A stretch of 11,000 nt of DNA. Source: Anaeromyces robustus. Its lineage: Eukaryota > Neocallimastigomycota > Neocallimastigomycetes > Neocallimastigales > Neocallimastigaceae. Under the pieces are notes generated by a model, which saw only the letters and a list, made by a program, of their open reading frames with translations, was not told the origin of the DNA and searched no databases. Below, piece after piece: positions 1 to 6,400 of the stretch. The stretch spans positions 109,001-120,000 of the forward strand of contig MCFG01000041.1 of the NCBI GenBank assembly GCA_002104895.1, given 5' to 3'. Made by a program: the position numbers and the translations under genes. Position 1 is the stretch's first letter. Each line of letters starts with the position of its first letter.

Positions 1-40
1 ATATTGATATAAAAAATAAAAATTAAAAAAAAATAAAAAG
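1..40 (+). other. 3' end of an upstream CFAP300 intron
   Basis: A/T-only sequence ending in AAAAAG just before the first readable CFAP300 codons. The reading frame of the following exon meets a TAA at 34-36, so coding cannot continue leftwards. The AG at 39-40 is a good acceptor and implies a phase 1 intron, with one codon base supplied by an exon outside the window. Confidence 0.7.
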
Positions 41-638
41 GAGTTATTCGTTCTGATGGTTCAATTATAAAATGTTTTGACGAATATACAGATCATTTCT
101 TAGTATCTGACGAATTACGTAAATGTCTTTTAATGCCAGAATTTGAAACTTATGACATCTTTAGTGAAGACGATCGTAAAGAATTTCTTTTCCATATTTT
201 CCAAAAAATATGTTTAGGTGGTGTAATATGTCAATATGAGGATGACATACAAAAATATTTCGAAATAAGTAAACTTTTATATAAAGATTTTGTCAGGTAT
301 GAAATTAATTAATTATATATTTATAACATAACATAAATAATAAATTTCAAAATTTTTATAACTAATATTAATAATTATTAAATTCTTTTAAAATTATTAT
401 AAAAATAAAAAATTCAATAAAATTATTTTTTATTCCATATATATCCAGAGCAACGCGTGATAATAAAACTAAAAAAATAAATGTAATTTCAAATGTATAT
501 AAAATAAATGATCTTGACTCCTCTATATCACCCTTATTTCCTATTGAACATCCTCAAAATTTCTTATATTTAACAATTGATCCATTATACCGTTATGTTA
601 CAATCTGGTATCATGCTGCAGATTGTTATTACCAATAA
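41..638 (+). CDS. CFAP300: CFAP300-like cilia/flagella-associated protein, C-terminal part (5' partial)
   Basis: Two exons, 41-296 and 449-638 (stop TAA 636-638), give the last 148 residues. The human family member has about 267, so roughly the C-terminal half is visible. The frame begins GVIRSDGSIIKCFDEY, passes through DRKEFLFHIFQKICLGG and CQYEDDIQKYFEISKLLYKDF, and ends YLTIDPLYRYVTIWYHAADC. I recognise this as the conserved core and tail of CFAP300 (formerly C11orf70), including the CLGG.xCQYED block and the final xxDPxxRxVxxxYH segment. In animals and algae CFAP300 is a cytoplasmic factor needed to assemble and transport axonemal dynein arms. In a fungus it implies a motile zoospore flagellum. 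Codons end mostly in A or T, unlike the neighbouring ribosomal gene. The join CAG|GTATGA...CCAG|A is phase 2 and keeps the frame; the alternative AG at 449-450 would give an early stop. The N-terminus is off the window. Confidence 0.82.
297..448 (+). other. CFAP300 intron (152 bp, phase 2)
   Basis: The donor GTATGA follows CAG at 294-296, and the acceptor is ATATCCAG ending at 448. Almost all A and T. A branch-point-like TAACTAAT lies near 359-366. Reading through from the upstream exon meets stops at once, whereas splicing restores the CFAP300 frame. Confidence 0.75.
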
Positions 639-795
639 TTTATTGACATTTCAAATTTTAACTTGTTTTAATTTAATTAAAAAAAAAATGTAGATAAAAT
701 TATAAAAATAAAATTATAATAAAAATTAAAATAATACCATATTTTTTTTAAAATTTTTTTTTATATTTTTTTTTATTTTTTAAATTTTATGACAT

Positions 796-801
796 TTTAT
801 T
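796..801 (-). promoter_or_regulatory. Candidate poly(A) signal for RPS20
   Basis: On the minus strand an AATAAA hexamer starts 45 bp after the RPS20 stop codon, followed by ATGTCATAAAA and then T/A runs. The spacing is normal for a fungal 3' UTR, but AATAAA is frequent by chance in DNA this A+T-rich. The whole 639-845 stretch between the convergent CFAP300 and RPS20 stops holds nothing else I can name. Confidence 0.3.
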
Positions 802-845
802 TGTAATGATCATTCTTACAAAGTTCCTATCATTAATTAAACAAT

Positions 846-1199
846 CTAGTTGTTGGCAATAGTAACTTCGACTTCAACTCCTGGTTCAATGGAGATGGAA
901 GTGATCTTCTTGACGATTTCACTTGGTGAGTGAAGATCAATAAGTCTCTTGTGGATTCTCATTTCGTAACGATCCCAGGTCTTAGAACCTTCACCACATG
1001 GAGTCTTTCTGGTAGTAATACGAAGAACCTTGGTTGGGAGACGAACTGGACCCTTAACCTTAAGTTGAGATTCCTTGGAACGAGCAATAAGGTCAGAGCA
1101 AACCTTTTCAAGGGACTTGACGTTTCTGGAAGTTAAAGTGATTCTGATTCTGTGAATCTTGGCTTCTTCACCCTTCTTATCTTGTGCGACGTAAGACAT
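846..1199 (-). CDS. RPS20: 40S ribosomal protein S20 (uS10 family)
   Basis: Complete 117-residue protein, against 119 in human. It is the universal small-subunit protein uS10 (bacterial S10), which sits in the 40S head and contacts 18S rRNA. The family signatures are plain: [20 protein letters not shown] near residues 15-34, [11 protein letters not shown] near 47-57, then [30 protein letters not shown] and the C-terminal [13 protein letters not shown]. Only the first 14 or so residues are variable, as usual for the family. The start is the ATG at 1199 (context CAAAATG), which gives the expected length. The coding sequence has no intron. Its codons are strikingly C/G-ending for this window: all 14 lysines are AAG, with many GTC, ATC and TCC. 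This fits strong expression. It converges with CFAP300, 207 bp apart. Confidence 0.98.
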   Translation of the reverse strand: MSYVAQDKKGEEAKIHRIRITLTSRNVKSLEKVCSDLIARSKESQLKVKGPVRLPTKVLRITTRKTPCGEGSKTWDRYEMRIHKRLIDLHSPSEIVKKITSISIEPGVEVEVTIANN

Positions 1200-1216
1200 T
1201 TTGAATTTTAATGTTT

Positions 1217-1443
1217 CTTTTTTATATCAATCATCATTTATTAATCCATCAATTATAATTATAATATAAAATAAAACAAAATAAAAAAAAATTCAATTTA
1301 ATAATTCATCCATTATAAAAACATTTTACTTATTACTTTTATGACATTTTTAATGAAGTAATTAACATAACTACTTCTTAATTCATCATATATAAATATC
1401 ATATAAAAAAATTAAACATATACCAGCGGTGACACTAAGTTAC
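1217..1443 (-). promoter_or_regulatory. RPS20 upstream region: candidate 5'-UTR intron or promoter element
   Basis: At 1424-1443 a G+C-richer block (minus strand GTAACTTAGTGTCACCGCTG) stands out in an A/T-only background, about 225 bp before the RPS20 ATG. It is followed immediately by GTATATG, the same donor hexamer (GTATAT) as ARP3 intron 2. An A-rich acceptor, ATATAAAAAAG, ends at 1217, 17 bp before the ATG and in the style of other acceptors here. A 207-bp 5'-UTR intron (1423-1217) would therefore join a short non-coding exon to the start codon and remove several upstream ATGs. The block could instead be a ribosomal-protein promoter motif. A CT-rich run (CTCTCTCTC) lies just upstream, near 1454-1463. 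This is inference. Confidence 0.35.
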
Positions 1444-1614
1444 AAATAAAATTTGAGAGAGAGTTTTTAAATTAAAATTTTTTTTTTTGTTTCTATCAAC
1501 TAGAAATTTATATTAACCAATCATATTCTATAATTTATTCTTATACTATAAATTATATACATTACGTATTATGATGCTTATTTAAATACAATACTTATTA
1601 CATTATTTATTACA

Positions 1615-1673
1615 TTATTATTATTTATTATTATTTATTATTATTTATTATTATTTATTATTATTTATTATTA
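1615..1673. repeat. 10-bp minisatellite, TTATTTATTA, about 6 copies
   Basis: The unit TTATTTATTA is repeated without error five times from 1621 to 1670. The period extends a few bases on either side before breaking at 1614 and 1674. It is a slippage-type array in non-coding DNA. Confidence 0.9.
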
Positions 1674-2054
1674 ATTATTAATATTTTATTATTAAATTTT
1701 AAAAAAATTTTTATTATAATTAAAGCTCATATTTTAAATGCTTTACTATATGAAATAAAATTAACAGTAAAGATAAAACTAACAATAAAGATACAACACA
1801 ATTAAGCTTATAAAATTTCTTTTATATGTATATATATAAAATTTAATAAGTAATAGCGTACAGGAGAATTGTTATTAACTTCATTTTGTATCATTATTGT
1901 TAAATAAGTTTTAAATTTTTTCTTATAAAACAAGTGTTATCTATAATAAAATGTTAAATTTTCAATTTATAAATATTTAATTTTTATCTTGAACTTAACA
2001 ATAAAGTAAATTTTATAGAGAAGGGAATTAATATGAATAAAAATAGTTTTTTCT

Positions 2055-2114
2055 AATTATTCTTTTAATGAAGACTAAAAGTTTTTTTTAAATTATTCTT
2101 TTAATGAAGACTAA
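2055..2114. repeat. 24-bp direct repeat, two copies 36 bp apart
   Basis: Identical 24-bp copies lie at 2055-2078 and 2091-2114. Each begins AATTATTC and ends GAAGACTAA, and each follows a run of T. The spacer is AAGTTTTTTTTA-like. It is a local duplication in intergenic DNA with no recognised function. Confidence 0.85.
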
Positions 2115-2452
2115 TGTTCAAATTTATAATTATTTTATTATATACTATAATATAATAATATGGGCATGTATTTGAGAGAACGATGATGATATAGTATTTG
2201 CTTATAATAACATGGATATCTATTTAATCAAATGTTTAATTTTTATATGATATTAAAAGAGATTCTAATCGTTTTTTGTTACTATTTTCTACTTAAGAAA
2301 ATCAATTATTAATATGACAAATTATTGGTTATTATCATTATTCCTAATATCAACTGTAAAATATTTTATTGGCCTTTATAATATGTAATGAATGATTTTA
2401 TCTTTTAAATATGTAATAAATAGAAGTCCATAACAAAATCTTATTTCCTTCA

Positions 2453-2484
2453 AATATCTATATCATGAATATGATATAGATATT
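2453..2484. repeat. Inverted repeat: 14-bp stem, 4-nt loop
   Basis: AATATCTATATCAT (2453-2466), a GAAT spacer and ATGATATAGATATT (2471-2484) are perfect reverse complements. Stems this long with internal C/G pairs are not just alternating AT. It lies about 310 bp beyond the DUF218 stop codon, probably outside that transcript. The function is unknown. Confidence 0.85.
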
Positions 2485-2690
2485 ATCTTTATTATAATGA
2501 TAATGAATAGAAAATTATAAATAAAAAAAAAAATACAAATAAAAAAAGTAAAAAAACATATAATATATATGATATGATATATGAATTTTTGATTATTTCT
2601 TTTATTTTTTATAATGTCTATATTAAATCTTAGATAATAATAATTATACTTTCGACGTTAAATATATTATCAATAATATATTTATAATAT

Positions 2691-2742
2691 TTTCTTTTTC
2701 TTTTTCTTTTTTTTTTCTTTTCTTTCTTTCTTTTTTTTTTTT
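2691..2742. repeat. Pyrimidine (T/C) tract
   Basis: About 50 bases of T with scattered single C, including TTTCTTTC units, on the plus strand; this is an A/G tract on the strand of the DUF218 gene. It lies 50-100 bp past that gene's stop codon, so it may be in the 3' UTR or just beyond it. Confidence 0.7.
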
Positions 2743-2794
2743 GTTTTAATTTTTCAACTTTGATTTTATTATATATTATTATAATATTAATTAT

Positions 2795-4209
2795 TTAAAT
2801 TTCATCCCATTTAATTTCATTTTTAATTTCATTAGTATTACAAAATTCAAGAATTTCCTTTAATTCAGGACAACTAGAAGAATATGAAGAATATCTATTA
2901 AATGGATTTCTATCTTTTTTCTTTTGTAATAATACTCCTTTACAGCCATAAGGATCTGTCTTGAAATTAGATATAGAATGATTTAATTCAAAATCTGGTA
3001 AATCATCTGGAAGTTCTGTAATTTTTGGTGGGAATATTAAAGAAGGTGTTCCTTCATCTATTAAATCATAAGTCATTCCAATGAATTGAAATTTATTTTC
3101 AGGATATTTAATTGCTTTAAGATGTAAATTGAAAAAGCGATAATGCTTGTAAGGATAAGATATAAGTGTTATAAATTTTGGATATTTTCCTTATAAAAAA
3201 AAGAATTATTAATTAGTAATGCTACTAAAAATGAATATGTGATTATATTTTTTTAATTTATTAATTTTATTATCTACCTGTAAATTCATGGTATCTACAA
3301 ATACTGAATATTAGATTTTCATAAGAATCTTTTGCAAATTCCTCAGATGTAGTTCTTTCTTTTATATTTTCAAGATTTAGCCAATTCATTGAATTAGCAA
3401 TATACCAATAACTTTGTCCTTCAGTTAAAGGTCCGGCTATATTCTGAGTTTGACCTATTATAATATATTATTATTATTTATTAATATTCATTGTTGTATT
3501 TCTAATAAATAATACTTAAATTTCAATAAAAAAAATTTTTTTTTCTTTTTTCATAATTCTGATTTTTAAAGTATATATCATTTAAATTCGATATATGAAA
3601 TTCAATTAAAATTCAAATTTTATATTTCAAATATATTATTGATGATTCTTCACCTCCTGAAAAAATTAAAGTACTATTTTTATTATATTTTGCTACTAAA
3701 ATTCCTGTTATTATATGTGAAATAAATGTATTTATTTCTTCAGTTTGAAATGGTTTTATATTCCATTTATCAACTTCTGTTGGAACTTCATTAATGGTTT
3801 TACTAATACCATGTCCTGCAACAATAATTAAATGCTTTTTAAATATAATAGATAAATGTGAAATCATTTTAATATTGAATTATATAATAAAATAAAAAAA
3901 AAATATTTATAAATATATTACATCTTCAATATCTGTTATAGTTGAATTATTATAATATTCAGATATTATCTTATCAAGTTTATCAATTATTTTTTCATTT
4001 ATATTATTTTCTCTTTTAGAACGAATTATATATATTAATAATATTATTATACAGAACAATACTATTATATATGATTTTTTTAAACTATGCTTTATTATTT
4101 TTAGTTTATTAGCACTTGTTTTTTTTGTATCACGATAGAACGGTATTAAATCTTCATCTTTTTTATTAAATGATAAGTTCAATTTTCTATTTAAAGTTTT
4201 ATATACCAT
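2795..4209 (-). CDS. DUF218/YdcF-like domain protein, single-pass membrane protein (four exons)
   Basis: Exons 4209-3922, 3834-3654, 3454-3278 and 3189-2795 join in frame to 346 residues. Residues 1-46 are polar and lysine-rich; 47-62 (YIIVLFCIIILLIYII) form one membrane helix, followed by a basic RSKR; 97-346 form the domain. Signatures are LIIVAGHG at 98-105, FSGGQTQ with AGPLTEGQSYW at about 154-173, RTTSEEFAKDSYENLIFSIC at about 190-209, YPKFITLIS near 218-226, and the C-terminal DPYG (294), RNPF (309) and CPEL (322). These are typical of the fungal branch of DUF218, whose bacterial relatives include YdcF, SanA and ElyC. E. coli YdcF binds S-adenosylmethionine; no eukaryotic role is known to me. 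The domain probably lies on the far side of a membrane, or the protein is type II. The SGG|QTQ joint confirms intron 2. The start is the first ATG of exon 1. Codons end in A/T. Confidence 0.87.
3190..3277 (-). other. DUF218 gene intron 3 (88 bp, phase 1)
   Basis: The donor GTAGAT follows ACAG at 3278, and the acceptor TTATAAG ends at 3190. A perfect yeast-type branch sequence TACTAAT lies at 3218-3212 on the minus strand, about 25 nt before the acceptor. Splicing gives HEFTG-KYPKF, which matches the family. Confidence 0.82.
3455..3653 (-). other. DUF218 gene intron 2 (199 bp, phase 1)
   Basis: The donor GTGAAG lies inside the second glycine codon of FSGG, and the acceptor ATAATAG ends at 3455. 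If unspliced, the frame runs to a TGA after 14 residues of nonsense. Spliced, it gives the conserved SGGQT motif. Confidence 0.85.
3835..3921 (-). other. DUF218 gene intron 1 (87 bp, phase 0)
   Basis: The donor GTAATA follows GAAGAT at 3922, and the acceptor TTTAAAAAG ends at 3835. It joins the membrane-anchor exon to HLIIVAGHG. An ATG at 3867 within the intron could start a shorter protein without the anchor, so this junction is less certain than the other two. Confidence 0.68.
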
Positions 4210-4566
4210 TTTTTTATTAAAATTTTATTTTTTTTTTAAAAAAAATTTTTTTTTTAAAAACTTTTTATTTTTTTTTTATTATACATTTGATGTATAAAAG
4301 AAATTAATATTTATACATAAATTAATTAATAACTATAAAAATAAAAGAAGTTTTAGACAAATTATTTTTTTTTTTACTTATTTATTTAATACTATTCCTT
4401 TTTTAATATTAACAGTAAATGTAATACAATGATTATAATTATGATTCTTTTTAATTTCTTTCTAGCTTTATTATTCTTTTTGTTGCTAATTATATTAATA
4501 ATATTTACCTAATTCTTAACTTATTATATAGATTAGAGTTAAATAAGTGATTTAATATTAAATTTT

Positions 4567-4600
4567 AATAATTATTAATCTTAAATAATTATTAATCTTA
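4567..4600. repeat. 17-bp tandem duplication
   Basis: AATAATTATTAATCTTA occurs twice head to tail without a mismatch, at 4567-4583 and 4584-4600. It is a recent local duplication. Confidence 0.85.
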
Positions 4601-5050
4601 TCTGTAAATAAAATAATTTAAAAAAATATATATACACGTGATCTTAACACAATATAATTATATTTTACCATCTATAATAACATTTAAGTAAAGGAAAAAT
4701 ATTATTAAAAAAAAAAAAAAGACGACTAATATTATATATATTATTTTGATTTTTTAATATTTTGATATTTTATAATTACTTAACTATACATTTATGGAGA
4801 CTTCTTTAAAAAATAGTAAATAATAATTATAATTATAGCAAGTAGTTATATAATAATATTAATAATAATGGATAATTATTTTATTATTAATATAAATAAA
4901 TCAATAATCAATAATCTATAATAGATAATACAATATAAAAAAATGATATATTTTTTCTAAATATAAAAAAATAAAAATATGTATATTTAGAATAGTAAAA
5001 ATAATTATAATATGAAATTAAGGATTTTTAATGAATTATTTAAACCTGTG

Positions 5051-5070
5051 TTACAGTTTTTTTACTGTAA
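5051..5070. repeat. Small inverted repeat with T6 loop
   Basis: TTACAGT (5051-5057) and ACTGTAA (5064-5070) are perfect complements separated by six T. It could fold as a 7-bp hairpin or be a dyad binding site. No gene lies next to it. Confidence 0.6.
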
Positions 5071-5580
5071 TTTTACTATTATAAAATAATTATTTTTTAT
5101 TTTTAAATATATTTTATATTAAAAATATTAATTAAATATATATATATATATTTAAAAAATAATTGATATTTATTAGTAAAATATTTTTACGTCAATATCT
5201 ATGTAATTAATAAGTATCCATTTGGTTGTTGGTATATATTATAATTAAATATATACAAAATATATAAAGGTTATCTTTAAAAATATATAAATTTATATAT
5301 TTTTCAAAAGTTATTTATTTTTATATAATTATCCAATAATATATTCGTAATAAATATATATAATTTAATAAATACATATTAGTATAATTCGGAGTTAATT
5401 AAATACATTTAAATAAAAAAATTTAATCAAATTAAATATTAGTAAAATAAATGTTATTGCTAATAAATAATTATATTTTTATATATTTATTCAATGAATT
5501 ATGGGATCTTTTTCTTCTTATTTTATTTTATTATAATATTTATTATTGTTATATATTTATTTATATAATTTTTTCCCTTA

Positions 5581-5607
5581 TTTTTCTTCTTTTTCTTCTT
5601 TTTCTTC
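5581..5607. repeat. 9-bp tandem repeat TTTTTCTTC, three copies
   Basis: Three exact head-to-tail copies of TTTTTCTTC sit inside a longer pyrimidine-rich stretch. This strand asymmetry, together with the surrounding T runs, creates the spurious hydrophobic frame at 5451-5642. Confidence 0.8.
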
Positions 5608-5689
5608 TTTTGCTTATTTTTTTTATTTTTTTATTTATTTAGGTAAAGATAACATCAAAAATATGAAATAAATTTAATAAATTCATAAT

Positions 5690-5892
5690 TTCTATATATA
5701 TATTCAAAAATTTCTATATATATATTAAAAAGTTTTTATATATATATTCAAAAGTTTTTATATATATATTCAAAGGTTTTATATATATATATTTAAAAGT
5801 TTTGCTGTTTTAAAGAATATGTATTCAAAAGTTTTATTGTGTTAAAGAATATATATTCAAAAGTTTTGCTATATTAAAGAATATATATACCA
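5690..5892. repeat. Composite tandem array, 22-bp then 32-bp units
   Basis: About eight diverged copies of a unit with core TATATATATTCAAAAG followed by TTTT. Unit starts at 5732, 5754, 5776 and 5799 are 22-23 bp apart. Starts at 5799, 5831 and 5863 are 32 bp apart because an extra piece (GCTGTTTTAAAGA-like) has been inserted between GTTTT and the AT core. The first two copies (about 5690-5731) are weaker. It lies about 500-700 bp upstream of ARP3. Confidence 0.85.
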
Positions 5893-6400
5893 TTTTTTTA
5901 CTTGTTGTAATACAAGTTTTTTATAATTTTTAATAAAATACTAATTAGAAGAAATTACAAAATATTATAAATATATAATTTTTAAAAGAAAAATTTTATT
6001 TTATTAATATTTAAAAATATGTACCATCCATTTATTACATTACATTAATTAATACAATAATGTATTTTATTTATTTATTATTCTTACATAATGTAATAAT
6101 TTTTATAAATTTAATTAAAAAAAAATGAGTAAATGAAATAAATAGATTAAATTAAAAATTAAATATGTAGTTAATAATATTCCTATTTAAAATTAATAAA
6201 ATTTTATAAAAAATATAAATTAATTTTTTTATATACTTTTTTTTTTATTATTTATTAATATTTTATTTTATTTTATTATTTATTTTTTTTTTAAAAATAA
6301 TTTAATTTAAAAAAGGAAGGGAAATTTTTTAAATTAAATAAATCAACAATAAAGTATTGAAAATATTAAAAATAAAACATAATATTGATAGTCATACAAG

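Larger units (their letters stand above)
1444..2794. other. Intergenic region upstream of RPS20 and downstream of the DUF218 gene
   Basis: About 1.35 kb in which neither strand gives an open frame with recognisable protein sequence, and no tRNA-like cloverleaf is visible. It holds the RPS20 promoter side, a 10-bp minisatellite, a 24-bp direct repeat, a hairpin and a pyrimidine tract (listed separately), plus the short 3' flank of the DUF218 gene. I see nothing else. Confidence 0.6.
4210..6400. other. Divergent intergenic region, about 2.2 kb, no supported gene
   Basis: It lies between the start codons of the DUF218 gene and ARP3, so both promoters should be at its ends. The left end has long T and A runs (4211-4280). 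The right end has an AAGGAAGGGAAA patch near 6312-6324 and an in-frame TAG at 6389-6391 just before the ARP3 ATG. One 63-codon frame at 5451-5642 is all L/I/F/Y and is composition noise. No tRNA, transposase or terminal inverted repeats are visible. Tandem repeats inside it are listed separately. Confidence 0.6.

Noticed and set aside
930-1136. 68-codon open frame on the + strand
   Set aside because: It is the antisense shadow of RPS20; its product has no family resemblance, and the minus-strand protein is unmistakable.
785-1350. Identical 14-mer TTTTATGACATTTT on both sides of RPS20 (785-798 and 1337-1350) as flanking repeats of an insertion
   Set aside because: Mostly A/T, no adjoining terminal inverted repeats, and RPS20 is an ordinary essential gene. 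Chance similarity is likely.
3613-3867. Independent 84-residue gene starting at 3867
   Set aside because: Its middle is exon 2 of the DUF218 gene; the N-terminal 11 residues and the tail after FSGGEESS are intron read-through, and splicing restores conserved sequence on both sides. Kept only as a possible alternative start.
4635-4640. CACGTG (E-box) site
   Set aside because: A single hexamer with no partner site, more than 400 bp upstream of the DUF218 start; not supportable as a regulatory site from sequence alone.
5132-5155. 24-bp palindrome TTAAA(TA)nTTTAA and similar AT palindromes elsewhere (for example near 6990-7025)
   Set aside because: Alternating AT is self-complementary by composition and very frequent here, so it is not evidence of structure by itself.
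5451-5642. 63-codon open frame of almost only L, I, F and Y
   Set aside because: Produced by T-rich repeats (TTTTTCTTC and similar); low complexity, no homologue recognisable, no supporting splice or start context.
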